The notes below the pieces were generated by a model. The model saw nothing but the letters and a program-made list of their open reading frames with translations, did not search any database and was not told the DNA's origin. Shown here piece after piece: positions 1 to 11,354 of a DNA stretch of 64,000 bases. The position numbers and the translations under genes were made by a program. The stretch comes from Malus domestica (lineage: Eukaryota; Streptophyta; Magnoliopsida; Rosales; Rosaceae), in contig NC_091661.1 in assembly GCF_042453785.1 (NCBI RefSeq), positions 31,735,501 through 31,799,500 of the forward strand. The letters are read 5' to 3'. Positions within the stretch are counted from its first letter, which is position 1; each line of letters starts with the position of its first letter.

Positions 1-1177
1 ATAATTAGCTAAGAATTAGTTTAAATACAAATTATTCATTCAATTCATGTGGAAAACGATATTGCTTGAGCCGCTATACTACGACAATCTTGTACTCTTG
101 CAATTATTTTTAAGTGTTTTTATCCCTACTTGTGTAGGTGGTAAAAATCCTATCAAAAATCATAAATTTTCTCTCAGAAATTCAAGAAACGAAAATTCTT
201 TGTCTGTTTTTATATGTTGTGGAGACCCAATCTGACTTGTGTGTTCTTCCAGGTCGATCTCGGCCGAGGGTTTTAGACCTCTTTATTTTTCCATATTTTC
301 GGATTATTCCCTCATAATTAGGGAATTAAATTGTTCCTATTATTCGGTAAAATCTAAAACGATTTGCAGCTTTGATTTGGCCTTTGCATGTTTGTGGTAT
401 TTGAAATTATGGTTTTTTTTGGGGATTGGATTTTGGGATTTAAGTTGAATTCGTATGGGTATTTTTTCAGAAATTTTTGTTGTTTCCGTGTTGGAATTAA
501 AAGAACTATTCATGTTGGATTTTTACATAAGTGTGTCTCAGCTGTTGTTTTCGTTTTGTTGTGTGATTTTTATGTGGTGTTTATATGTGCAGGCGCTTGT
601 GTTAGTATTTTGTGTTTTTATTTTTGTCCCAGCTGCTGAACTTCATTTTCAATTTCGTTTAATTTATGGATTATCAGATGTTGTGGTTTGGCATGCATTG
701 TAATATGATTTGAACGAGTCTAATTAATTTTAATTTTTCATGATTCCGGTAGCAAATTGCATCGCTGCGGTTTTCTGGGTCTCTTGGACCGTAGTCAGAG
801 AGGAAAAGAACTAGAAATAGCAAAAGAAATCAAGGGATACAAGAAGATCATACTTCTGACATTGCAAATGGAATAGAAATGTTTAACGAAAATGTTTCTG
901 GTCATTCGTTTCTTCTCAGCTATCAATTTGTTGCTTGGAGTTTACGTTTTTTTTGCACACAATGCCAAAAAGAATTAGGAATAACAAAAACAATTAGATC
1001 ATATAAGATTATATTTGTGTCGTTCGCCGCAGCGGAACGCGGGTGTTTTTGCTAGTGTTATACTCAAAGTCAATGGGTTATTTTTTTATGATTTTACTGG
1101 CTTTTAATTTTGTTTCTTATTGTGTTCTAGAAGCTGAACAAATATAATGACAACATGAATAACGGGAAAGCCTATAA
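1..1177. other. AT-rich DNA with no recognised gene
   Basis: This stretch holds short open frames only, and none resembles a protein family I know. A short coding-like stretch around 766-880 could be a terminal exon, because it follows a possible splice acceptor (GTAG) and ends in a stop, but I cannot name it. Part of the stretch (about 648-742) recurs inverted near 2.9-3.0 kb. A segment at about 1055-1080 recurs near 10.04 kb upstream of the intact COMT gene. Confidence 0.4.
648..742 (+). repeat. Inverted repeat, left arm
   Basis: About 95 bases that reappear in reverse complement at about 2934-3030. Shared blocks include GATTATCAGATG, TTGTAATATGATTTGA and TTAATTTTAATTTTTCATGAT. The arms differ by substitutions and small indels and flank the truncated COMT copy. 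This was seen by eye; the exact edges are uncertain. Confidence 0.6.
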
Positions 1178-2536
1178 CATAATACCAGTTTGAATGAACA
1201 TCATGGATAATAATTTGATAGGTACGTCATGAAAATAATATGAATGTCGTTTTATTATTCCCTTCTTGCCATTTTTTCCGTTTTAGGAGAGTTCTTGTGT
1301 ATGAGCGGTTGTATGTCGAAATCAATTGACGGGTAAGTTCGGTTGATAAGAAGATCCATGAGGTTTTGATTTTGTGTTTGTGGCAATATAGACATGTAAT
1401 TTGTCCGTCGTAGTTGTCACTTGTATTATAGGAATATAATATTTAATTGTAATTAGTGTAAGATTCCTATTTCAATAGGGTGTAACCTTGTATATATTTT
1501 GTAATATTTTTCACATAACAGTACAAAGAGTCATGATTCTACATGTTATCAAAGCAACAAAATCACTTTCTTATTATTATTTTTCTAACTTATGAAAACC
1601 TACTTATGTGTAATGTCCACGTACGGATACACGATCACCATATAAAAAACCAAAGCAATATAAATGCAGATGGCAGCATACCAAGGGCAAATTATACTCA
1701 ATTCTTCTTAAGAAATTCAATGGCATAGGTGTTGAAGGCAGAGCACACGACTCGAAAGCCTTGGAATCCAGATCCCTTAGCCAAGGCCTCGAACTCCTTC
1801 TCCGTCCTCTCTTTTCCGCCGGGGTTGTGAGCTAACATGATCTCGTCGATATGGACAACTCCCTTGGTGGCAAGGCTGCTGTCCGGAGCTACTGGAAGAA
1901 TGCACTCAGCAACAATTACCTTCCCATTGTCAGGGAGCGCAGCATAGCAGTTCTTCAAAAATTTCAAGCAATGCTCGTCACTCCAGTCGTGGCATATCCA
2001 CTGTAAGATTGCATACAGGATTTGATATTAGTTCCAATTATATTGAGCAACTAAGCTCCTATGAGAAATTAATATTAGCACTACAAAATAATCATCGGCT
2101 CTTTTTTGATAAATAATAACTCACCTTCATGAAAATTGCATCTCCCTTTGGAACACTTACAAACATGTCTCCTCCAACATGCTCCACACCTATATTCAAC
2201 ATCCACTGACCTCATATTCGTTAGGAAAAATGATAAATAGTACAAATATTATTTTTATATACAATAACATTAGGGGAAGAGAAATTGAACTTGAGAGATC
2301 GAATGTAAAGGTGAACGCTTTTAAGTAATTGAACTACAAACATTATCAGAAATGAAGAACATACCAGGATATTGAGGAGCATCTTCGATGACATGAGGCA
2401 AGTCGAAATTAATGCCCTTAATCGAAGGGTATTTAGAGACGATCATGTTAAGGATAGCGCCAGTGCCACCACCAACATCAACGATGCATGTGAGGCCCTC
2501 AAAGCCATTGTAGTTTCTTCAAGAAGTTTCTTCATG
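1178..2536. repeat. Segmental duplication, copy A (COMT 3' half and flank)
   Basis: This segment matches 6082-7560 nearly base for base. It covers about 500 bases of 3' flank, the last two coding exons, their introns and part of exon 2 of a COMT gene. Copy B carries about 100 extra bases at about 6319-6420 that are absent here. High identity in introns and flank as well as exons points to a fairly recent tandem duplication. Confidence 0.85.
1698..2536 (-). pseudogene. Truncated caffeic acid O-methyltransferase copy
   Basis: A 3' half-copy of the COMT gene at 6712-9543. Exon 4 (1698-2000), exon 3 (2125-2189) and the 3' part of exon 2 (2365 to about 2536) are recognisable with conserved splice sites, including [10 protein letters not shown] and [12 protein letters not shown]. 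Exon 1 and the 5' half of exon 2 are missing. Within the exon 2 remnant, two extra bases relative to the intact copy shift the frame just after MKKLLE. The sequence then leaves homology at 2536 and enters a rearranged tract. Exon 4 reads open for 89 residues and differs from the intact copy by a Glu for Ala (HIDE versus HIDA). It cannot encode a methyltransferase, because the N-terminal dimerisation region is absent and the SAM-binding exon is out of frame. Confidence 0.88.
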
Positions 2537-3902
2537 AGAGAGAGATCGAATGTAGTTCTCAAGTAGTTCTCAAGAAGTTTCACATGAGTGAGGTCGATAA
2601 GATAAACAGCTTGACTTTTATATACATTCAACTAAGCTAACATGTAGAATTAGTATGTAAAGACATTGCACAATTAGTAGAAAGAAACTGAATGTTCTTG
2701 ATCACAAAGACATGGTCGGCAAAAAAGTTATGTTTCCATAAGAAACAGAAGCAACATGTAGTTCACACAAATTTTTTCCATTATAGTTAGCTTTTGAAAA
2801 AACTGCTACACCGTTTTACAAATTCAATCGTTAAACATGATATTGTATTCCAAGACAAAGATAAAGTATATGGTTTGTTTACAAATCAAAGCTAGAAACC
2901 CCAAAGCTTTTTGCATATTCATCATCTCTCTGATCATGAAAAATTAAAATTAATAATAATCACTCAAATCATATTACAATATATAACAAACTATGTCATC
3001 TGATAATCGATAAATTTTAAGAAAATTTAAAATGAAAACCATAATCTGAAATGTCTGAATTTTCTCAAACACTTTCTGAGAAGCCAAACCAAAACAAAAA
3101 ACAAAAACAAAAACAAAAGGAGATGAATGAGAAATGAGAAACGAGTAATTACCATGTCTGGATTTGGATGAGGCGGGAAGAGAAGGCCATGATCGGTTCA
3201 CAGTCTTCCTCTTCTTCTTGTAATTTATGTTCCTCTTTCAAATTTCAAAAACAAAAAATCCACCCATACTTAATTCCCATAAAAAAAAAATTAAAAAAAA
3301 ATAAAAAAACTAGTATAAAAATTTCATGGCACCTATAAAAATTCACCGTCACTAGTATAAAAACCACCCATACTCCATTCCATTTCTTCCCAAAACCCAG
3401 GGATTCGGTGCCAGAACTGCATCTTCTCAGTTGTTGCATATCTTCTTGCTAATGTGTCATTGACTTCGCACGCCTAGAAACCAAGCCATCACAATGCAAA
3501 CGCGAGTATCTCTGATTAGCATCGAAGGGGGTTGGCTTGGAAACTAAGAGCTGAGTATCATTCAAGGGATTATTCTGTAGCGTTGTGCCTACTCCGGATG
3601 ATGCCAAAGTGGCCCCTTGAAGAGGTAATGAAGGTAGTCATCTATCTAGCCTTTGGAAAGGTGCACTATATTGCATGAACATGAGGAAATGCGAACAAAT
3701 AAGAATTATAAAAACTAAAGTGAATCAAACCCATGGATCTTATTGGGATTACCTTCATAAAAGCTAAGCATTTTGGAAAAAACATTTTCAATTAAAAATA
3801 ACTTTGAAAATGTCTTTCTATTCAAGTATGTTGGCCCAAAATTGAAAGTGATAGATGCTTTCGAACAGTTTAGTTTGTAACCATCATTAACATTACAATT
3901 TT
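2537..3902. other. Rearranged and non-coding DNA after the COMT fragment
   Basis: At 2540-2554 there is a copy of GAGAGATCGAATGTA from the pseudogene's own intron 2 (also at 2293-2307), followed by a second short copy of exon 2 sequence (about 2555-2585). A tract at about 2590-2790 resembles 54940-55130. The right arm of the inverted repeat lies at 2934-3030. The remainder has A/T runs and no recognised gene. Confidence 0.5.
2934..3030 (-). repeat. Inverted repeat, right arm
   Basis: Reverse-complement partner of 648-742, with the same order of shared blocks. The two arms enclose the truncated COMT copy and its 3' flank. Confidence 0.6.
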
Positions 3903-6081
3903 TTAGAAGTAATGTAGACGAATATATTTAGTTGCATCAGGCTCCTTAGTTTCCAATTGACATGCCAATTTATGATCCATTGCTCTTTCTTTTTTAGACA
4001 ATAAATCGAAAACATTGATATAACCAAATGCATTCGATAATAGAAAACTACGTAAATTTCCTAAGAGAGTTCTTGAACGGAAGAACTGACAAAGTATTGA
4101 GTTGATGATGGCTTTTATACCTACCCCAATGAATAGCTGCTGGAAGAAGTATCTCAGGAATAAGCAATGCCTATAATGGATTGCTCGAAAGCGCATATTC
4201 TTTGAATTCCTCACCGCAAGGACAACAGCAAAGAGCACCGATCTCTGCATTTCCACCAATATATACAAAAGAGTCAACATTTGAGTTTATATTTTACTTA
4301 AAATATGATTTTAGCCCTTCCAACTCAATTTTCTTCATATAAAACCCTACATAACTTTTTTACTCAAAGAAAACCCAATGACTAGGATCCACATAAGCAA
4401 ATTCATTAATTTCAATATTACTTCACACATTTTACATTTTTCACATGCCTAAAATACCCCTATTACATATTTGATGTAGACAATTAATTGTAAGGAGAGA
4501 GTAAATGATTTTGCAACAAGAAAAACAAGACATTAATGTTAAAAATTTATTGCATATTAATTTTTTTAGAAAGGCTTTGAATTTTCATAAAACTATTTGA
4601 TTAGTTTTTTTCACGCTACTCTTGAACACTTTTGAATTTATCCTTTTTTTATTAATATATTAGAACATTGTATTTCATTATCTACATGCACATTAATTTA
4701 CCTACAACAATTATACCATGAGTGTAATATAATATCTCTTTTTTACAATGATGCAAAATAATGTTTATACCAACAACAAAACGTGCCTAACATATGTACT
4801 AATACATGGAAAATAATTTACCTATATTAAGAAGAAATGTAGTTCGATGCGTAGTATTAAAAATACTATGTTACACCCATGTTTATACAACAATAAAACG
4901 TGCCTAACATATCTAACAATACATGGAAAATAATTTATCTACAAGTTAGATAAATGTTATTTGGTCGGGTGTATATAAATTGTTTTAATAATTGGAAAAA
5001 TTAAATATAACTAGGTGTAGTGAAATTTTTTTCTATAATTAGAACAAATTAATTTACCTACCTACTATTTGAAATGTTCATTTCTAATGATGCAAAATGT
5101 TCATTACCTAACTACAAAATAATTTCCAATAATTTACCCACAACAATTATACCATGGGTGTAATGTAATATCTTTCTTTACAATGATACAAAATATTGTA
5201 TGTATACCAACAACAAAATGTGCCTAACATAAGTACTTGTACATGGAAAATAATTTACCTATAACAAAAGAAATGCAGTTTGATGTATAAAATCAACAAT
5301 AAATTTACCTACAAGTTAGAGGAATGTTATTTGATTCAAAATATATAATATAGGTGTAGTATTTTTTTTTAAATAATTGGAACACACTAATTTACCTACC
5401 AATTAATATGGGTAAAATTGCTACAAAATATATCACGAAAAAAAAAACTACTTTTCTAGTTTGACATGGATACGGTTAATGCAAACACTTTTTACATTTT
5501 ATTTCACTTTTTCTACTACTTTTATTTTGGCATAAATTTAGGAATTTGGAAAACGGACCATAAAGTATGAGTGGCATGAGTGTAAATAAATTGTATTTAT
5601 AGGTCAATAGTGTTCCCATATATTTGCAAATTTTAAATTTTGGCTTAAACTGGATCTTTAAAGATAGATGAGTTTTTATCTAGAAATAATAAGTTGTAAG
5701 GGCCAAAATCTAAAGCACCCTATTTTTTTTTCATATTCTGTTTCTTCATTTTCTTCTATATCACTTTCTATACTCATATATATACTCATAGTTTAGTTTA
5801 TATTGGACAGGACCGATCATCATATGCTCATATATATGCGTTTGTTTAATCAATAATGCTATTTAAAGGTACAAAACTAATCGCATTTCTGAGACACTCG
5901 AAAATAGCGGTGGACTCTACAAATACACGCAAAACATACATGTGCTAAAGAATCTATAACAATGCGATTAATTTTGGGAGTCTATATAGTATTACTTGTT
6001 ATTTATTTATTGCCTATCTGATTATGGCTTCTCATGGCAGGTAGGAATGCTTCTGTAATTTGGTTGATTTAATTTCTTGAT
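3903..6081. other. AT-rich intergenic DNA
   Basis: One 125-codon open frame on the minus strand (3903-4280) has no family resemblance I recognise and no domain signature, so it is not called as a gene. The rest is low-complexity, AT-rich DNA dominated by degenerate tandem copies between about 4690 and 5410. Confidence 0.4.
4693..5410. repeat. Degenerate tandem repeat, about 440-bp spacing
   Basis: The block with CAACAATTATACCATG, AACAAAACGTGCCTAACATA and ACATGGAAAATAATTTACCT begins near 4693 and recurs from about 5132. A partial copy starts near 4870. The later part of the unit (ACAAGTTAGA, GGTGTAGT, TAATTTACCTACC) is shared by the second and third copies. The copies have drifted. The repeat class is unknown. 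Confidence 0.65.
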
Positions 6082-7560
6082 CATAATACCAATTTGAATG
6101 AACATCATGGATAATAATTTGACAGCTACGTCATGAAAATAATATGAATGTCATTTTATCATTTCCTTTTTGCCATTTCTCTGATTTAGGAGAGTTCTTG
6201 TGTTGTGTATAAGCGATATGTCGAAATCTATTGACGGGTAAGTTCGAGTGATAAGAAAATCCATGAGGTCCGATTTTGTGTTTGTGGCAATACAGACATG
6301 TAATTTGTCCGTTGTACACTAGATTCTTTCATTTTTTAGACCCTATTGCATGGGTATGATTCCAAATTTATAACATACAAGCATGTTAGAATAGAATTAA
6401 TTAATCCAGAATTTTATTCATAGTTGTCACATGTATTATAGGAATGTAATATTTAATTGTAATTAGTGTAGGATCCTATTTCAATAGGGACTAATGTAAC
6501 CTTGTATATTTATTGTAATATTTTTCACACAACAATACAAAGAGTCATAATTCTACATGTTATCAAAGCAACAAAATCACTTTCTTATTATTTTTTTGTA
6601 ACATATGAAAACCTACTTATCGTGTAACATCCACGTATGGATACACGATCACCATATAAAAAACCAAAGCAATATAAATGCAGATGGCAACATACCAAAG
6701 GTAAATTATACTCAATTCTTCTTAAGAAATTCAATGGCATAGGTGTTGAAAGCAGAGCACACGACTCGAAAGCCTTGGAATCCAGATCCCTTAGCCAAGG
6801 CCTCGAACTCCTTCTCCGTCCTCTCTTTTCCGCCGGGGTTGTGAGCTAACATGATCGCGTCGATATGGACAACTCCCTTGGTGGCAAGGCTACTGTCCGG
6901 AGCTACCGGAAGAATGCACTCAGCAACAATTACCTTCCCATTGTCTGGGAGCGCAGCATAGCAGTTCTTCAAAAATTTCAAGCAATGCTCGTCACTCCAG
7001 TCGTGGCATATCCACTGTAAGATTGCATAAAGGATTTGATATTAGTTCCAAATATATTGAGCAACTAAGCTCCTATGAGAAATTAATATTAGCACTACAA
7101 AATAATCATCGGTTCTTTTTTGATAAATAATAACTCACCTTCATGAAAATTGCATCTCCCTTTGGAACACTTACAAACATGTCTCCTCCAACATGCTCCA
7201 CACCTATATTCAACATCCATTGACCTCATATTCATTAGGAAAAATGATAAATAGTACAAATATTATTCTTATATGCAATAATATTAGGGGAAGAGAAATT
7301 GAACTTGAGAGATCGAATGTAAAGGTGAGTGCTTTTAAGTAATTGAACTACGAACATTATTAGAAATGAAGAACATACCAGGATATTGGGGAGCATCTTC
7401 GATGACATGAGGCAAGTCGAAGTTAATGCCCTTAATCGAAGGGTATTTAGAGACGATCATGTGAAGGACAGCGCCGGTGCCACCACCAACATCAACGATG
7501 GATGTGAGGCCCTCAAAGCCATTGTAGTTCTCAAGAAGTTTCTTCATGGTAATGGTAGAG
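6082..7560. repeat. Segmental duplication, copy B
   Basis: Partner of 1178-2536. It contains the 3' flank, exons 4 and 3 and most of exon 2 of the intact COMT gene. An extra tract of about 100 bases (about 6319-6420), beginning CACTAGATTC, is absent from copy A. Confidence 0.85.
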
Positions 7561-9543
7561 TGGTCAGCCATTCCCTTGTTGAAGACCTTGTTGAATCTGG
7601 GGTCAGTGCCATGGTACTCAAAAGCAGTCATTCCGTAGGCCTTGTTGAATGGGATACCTCCTTCAAGGACTGCATCTTTCAAGTTGTACCTGCACAAACC
7701 CGAAACAAGCATGCATGACTCATTTGTGTTTAAAGCTTAATCTACAAGGAAAGGGCCGGACCCTTGAAATTTGATTCAACAACTACAAATAAGAAGGCCC
7801 CTTTAAAAATTATAATAACTTTAATCGTTGAATCAAATATCAATAGTCTGAATAAGTGGACTTGATAGACTTGATGGAAGGGATCCGGAGAGAATCATTT
7901 TCCAATCTACAATACCAAAGTACAAGCAATCTTGTAAACTAGGCCAACCGACATTCCACGTGTTTCAAGGCCCGCATAACTCACAATAATCAGATAATTT
8001 ATGGGTTTGTTAAAACAACTCTCCCTTCTTTTATTGAATTCGGATCCTCTTTGTAGGAATATTAAGAATCTTAAAGATTCGTAAATCGTATCAATTCATT
8101 GTACATCGTACGATCATAAAACTATTTGCATTTTTTTATTTAAAATTAAACACAAACAACACTTGATGAAATCTGACCGTACGATCACAGATCTTCAGGA
8201 TTCTCACAAAGAAGATTCAGAGAGAATTTGTTGGTCTTTTATTGACATGGATTGCGTCAATCAGTTAGTAAAATAGTATCCTTTTATATTTGAGTACAAA
8301 TTATCATTTTTATAGTTTTGATAAAAATGAGGGAGGAAGTTAATTTAAATTTCACCTCTAGCTAATTGACGGAACTTACACTCCATATAGAAGAATAAAA
8401 TAGTTAAAACATACAGTTGTCCTAAGGAAAAAGATTGATAAGAAATAAACGTGTAACATCGAAACACTTTGGTGTGGTTGTTGAAGTGGTTTTACCAACT
8501 TTCCACTCCTAATTTGATTTAAGTGGAAATCATAAAACAGGTGACCAGTCATCATATAGCGTAATGCTAGAAAAATAAAATTTAAAAATAAAATTTACAA
8601 ATTAATTGATATGAAAATTAATTGTTGAATTATTACTTAAAAGATGAGACATTAATAAACATGATTTTTTTTTATTAATGACATATAATTTAGTTTAAAA
8701 TTTTTATTTAAAATTTGGTTTCTTTAAAAGTCTGACAAGAAGTCAATTTGGAGTCTTGTCCGTCCCCAACCGCCTAATGGGCCAAAAGTAATATGAACAA
8801 CGAAGAAAACATTAGGAAAAATAAATTTTAACGAAAAAGTTTTGATATTTTTTATTTTAATAAAAAAATTATAATTTTACATTAAAAAATCATTTATAAT
8901 ACTATTCATTTTATTTTTTATTTTATCTTAAAATTTTCAAACCAATTTTTATTAGTTTTTCTTAGGAAAAAATAGAGAACAATCACATATTAAAGCCATA
9001 ACTCACAGTTCGTACGTAACATTTTATGAATATTGTATTATTATCAACCTATTTGAACCCCATTAATTAATGTTTGTTAACGATCAAATTAAGATGATAA
9101 ATAAAGAAGAAGAATGGTAATTACCAGCTCTCCATAAGGACCTTGTCCTGATTCATGAGGCAGAGAGAACCAATGGAAGCACCATCCTCGCTCTTTGTCA
9201 AGAACTTGCAGACGGGGCCGAGGCCGTACAGCCGCTCGACTTTGCCGTCGGGAAGTGTGCGGAGGGAGTAAGTGAGGATAGAGTAGCTGGCCAGGACGCG
9301 CAGCATGCGGTCCAGCATGACGGAGGCGTCAGGGTTCTTGGTCGGCAGCTGCGAAGATAAGTCAGCCGGAGAAACAAAAGCGCCAGGCCCGGCTTTTGCC
9401 ATGATCTCGAGGAGGTCGAGCTCGATGGCTGCCTTGAGCACCATGGGGAGGACGGAGGCGCTGGCTAGCTGCATGGCGAAGAGGTTGGCTTCTTCATCGG
9501 AGACTTGGGTTGGAGTCATCTGAGTCTCTGGGGTCGAACCCAT
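6712..9543 (-). CDS. COMT: Caffeic acid 3-O-methyltransferase
   Basis: Predicted to move a methyl group from S-adenosylmethionine to the 3/5-hydroxyl of caffeate, 5-hydroxyferulate or related phenolics in lignin synthesis in the cytosol. Four exons: 9543-9125, 7689-7379, 7203-7139 and 7014-6712, giving 365 residues, the family's usual length. The N-terminal dimerisation domain covers about residues 25-110. The SAM loop VDVGGGTGA is at about 205-213. The catalytic base is His269 in WICHDWSD, with Glu297 and Glu329; by established knowledge these match alfalfa COMT numbering exactly, as do Met320 and Asn324. Ala318 stands where I recall Val in most COMTs, next to the substrate pocket. Intron 1 (about 1.4 kb) contains small transposons. 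The start codon follows a GA-rich leader. A truncated tandem copy lies downstream. Substrate preference cannot be fixed from sequence alone. Confidence 0.95.
7755..7895. repeat. Small repeat in COMT intron 1
   Basis: Contains GGGCCGGACCC, a central TTATAATAACTTTAATCGTTGAATCAAAT and, at its end, AAGGGATCCGG. The pattern of a TTTGAT block, AAAATTATAATAA and GGGATCCGG recurs around 18295-18410. It is probably a small non-autonomous DNA transposon family. The ends are not defined. Confidence 0.4.
8040..8232. mobile_element. Foldback MITE (GGATCCTCT family), copy 1
   Basis: Begins CGGATCCTCTTTG and has opposed arms: ATTCGTAAATCGTA and CATCGTACGATC on one side, CCGTACGATCACAGATCTTCAGGATTCTCAC on the other. 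The same organisation recurs at about 11985-12190 and 23171-23380. It lies in intron 1 of COMT. No target duplication was confirmed. Confidence 0.65.
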
Positions 9544-9582
9544 TTTTTGGATTTGGTGTTGTTGATGGTGTTGGTGTTGGTG

Positions 9583-9583
<1 letters not shown>

Positions 9584-9626
<43 letters not shown>

Positions 9627-9640
9627 GAGGAGGAGGAGGA
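9584..9640. repeat. (GA)n/(GGA)n microsatellite in COMT leader
   Basis: About twenty GA units followed by GGA units, 40-95 bases upstream of the COMT ATG. On the transcribed strand this is a CT/TCC tract inside the predicted 5' leader. Such tracts are length-variable and common in plant leaders. Confidence 0.9.
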
Positions 9641-9682
9641 TGAGGAGGACTGAGGGTGGAAGAGATGGTGTGTGCTAAGTGG

Positions 9683-9693
9683 TAATATATATG
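9683..9693 (-). promoter_or_regulatory. Probable COMT TATA box
   Basis: CATATATATTA on the minus strand, about 140 bases before the ATG. It sits upstream of the CT-rich leader, which is a normal plant arrangement. This is inferred from position and composition. Confidence 0.5.
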
Positions 9694-9849
9694 TATTTCC
9701 TTGCTCACCCACCGCCATTGCTGTAAAAGCAAGGTGTCCACCACCCATGCAGGACCCCACATGCGTCCCACACGTCTTTACCTTTTAGAAAGCTAATTAA
9801 AATAATTTCAATTCTTTATCTGCTTTTGTTTTATTTCTTTTTTAGGAGG

Positions 9850-11190
9850 GTGTGTAGTCGGAATTCACACTCAATATGAAGGATTTGTACAAGCTTTGTT
9901 AGATTAGTTGTTTAATTAAGAGTATATATTTAATTTGTGTTTGATTTTTCTCCCCTTAATTTTGTTGTTTAAAAAGAAATATGAATAATTTACAAATCCA
10001 AACTTTCCTATTAAAAAGTGCAATTTTTCTTCGAATGTTATACTCAAGGTCAATGGGTTTTGATTAAAGGGAAAGCCTGTCACATCATTCCACTATATAG
10101 TATACATCACCAGTTCGAGCATAAGCATGCCAAAATAAAGATGACAAAAAAGGTAAACCCTTCAATCCAACGGGGAAAAAACTAAGCAAGTTTTTCTACA
10201 GAAATACAGCATGACATGACAAGGGATAATTGGAGAAAAGAATAGTGAATTGTCCCTCCGAAGTCCTTCTAGCTGGTGATAGAGCATAAATTTACAATAA
10301 GGTCGTTATTATTTATTTATTTATTTTTAATAGTGTGTGAAATGATTTTAATCTTCAATTTTCTCTTTAGTTGATTCGGCAAATTTTATAAGATGATAAT
10401 AAGGACAATAATGTTTTATAGCATTGAATGTTGAGCGATCAAGCATTAATATATTTCATATGAGTCTCCTCATAGTATTCTTGATCAAGCATCATATTTT
10501 CTTCAAGCTCGAAAGGTAACATATACTGATTGAGAGACTTTTAGCCTAAATGATCCATAAGATTGGTATAACTCCTCACTCTAGTTCCTGACATTGAAAA
10601 TTGATATAATTGGTCTTTGAGTTTGTCCCCTGTAAATCATTTTTTGTCATTCTGTGAAAAAATATGTCAATATCATCGTTAAATGGAGGGGTTAGTTTGA
10701 CAAATATCATCATTAAAAAGATTGTTGTGTGGTCGTCCACATGACAATTTAACGAGGATAGTGGCAAATTTTTCACGGAATAAAATAATTTACAATGAAC
10801 AAACTCAAAAACCATTTCTATTGATTTTCATTATTAAGGATCAAATTGAGGATTATGCTAATTGCCTAAAAGCCATGATTTAGATGGTATCATTGTCATG
10901 GTTTGTGTCATCGTGACTCATCCATGATGTATGAAAGGGATAGGTATTTCTATTGGAAATTTACAAATAAGAACAAAAATAAAAAACAAGAGTGTGACAA
11001 TTTAATAAGGAGTTGGCCCGGTATCTTATAATATGCTATTACCTAAGCTGCGGTGCAAGATCAAATCAGTTGGTGAGTGGAACCTATCAATATTCATTTC
11101 CAAACGTTATAATACTTGACCTAATTTATATAAATATGGTGGTGTTACTTAGAAGACAACAATTATGCCTTCTCCATACTGATTCAGGTA
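9850..11190. other. Intergenic DNA upstream of COMT
   Basis: No recognised gene. A short segment at about 10036-10090 repeats sequence from 1055-1175 (GTTATACTCAAGGTCAATGG and GGGAAAGCCT). A foldback element occupies about 10538-10873. Confidence 0.5.
10538..10873. mobile_element. Foldback element
   Basis: The two ends are inverted copies of each other over roughly 100 bases. The left arm reads CTTTTAGCC, then TTGAGTTTGTCCCCTGTAAA, then TCTGTGAAAAA. The right arm in reverse reads CTTTTAGGC, TTGAGTTTGTTCATTGTAAA and TCCGTGAAAAA. There is no coding capacity. The superfamily is not assigned. Confidence 0.6.
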
Positions 11191-11198
11191 TTGTATTA

Positions 11199-11346
11199 GG
11201 GGTGTGCTATCCACACACCCCAAATTACTTCCCACACACCTCTTGTTAATTTCTGTCCGTTGATCTTCTTCAATTCATCTGATCCGACTGCTGAAAATTA
11301 AAAGGGTGTGTGAGAAGTAAAATGGGGTGTGTGGATATCACACCCC
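11199..11346. mobile_element. hAT-type MITE with perfect 8-bp target duplication
   Basis: A 148-bp element. The ends GGGGTGTGCTATCCACACAC and, in reverse, GGGGTGTGATATCCACACAC form inverted repeats of about 40 bases. It is flanked on both sides by TTGTATTA (11191-11198 and 11347-11354). An 8-bp duplication is typical of the hAT superfamily. The perfect duplication suggests a young insertion. Confidence 0.88.
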
Positions 11347-11354
11347 TTGTATTA

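Noticed and set aside
47-703. Overlapping plus-strand frames rich in Phe, Val and Cys
   Set aside because: Composition follows from T-rich DNA. The frames overlap each other and match no protein family.
766-880. Possible terminal exon reading KLHRCGFLGLLDRSQRGKEL
   Set aside because: There is an acceptor-like GTAG and a stop, but no recognisable family and no upstream exon that joins it, so it is noted only in the regional description.
3903-4280. 125-codon open frame on the minus strand
   Set aside because: It begins with ATG and is the longest frame for kilobases, but has no family resemblance, no leader or TATA signal, and sits in AT-rich DNA. A chance frame is as likely.
9121-9771. Longer N-terminus for COMT starting upstream of MGSTP
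   Set aside because: The upstream part translates the CT/TCC microsatellite of the leader (Ser/Leu runs). The MGSTPETQ start gives the family's normal length and numbering.
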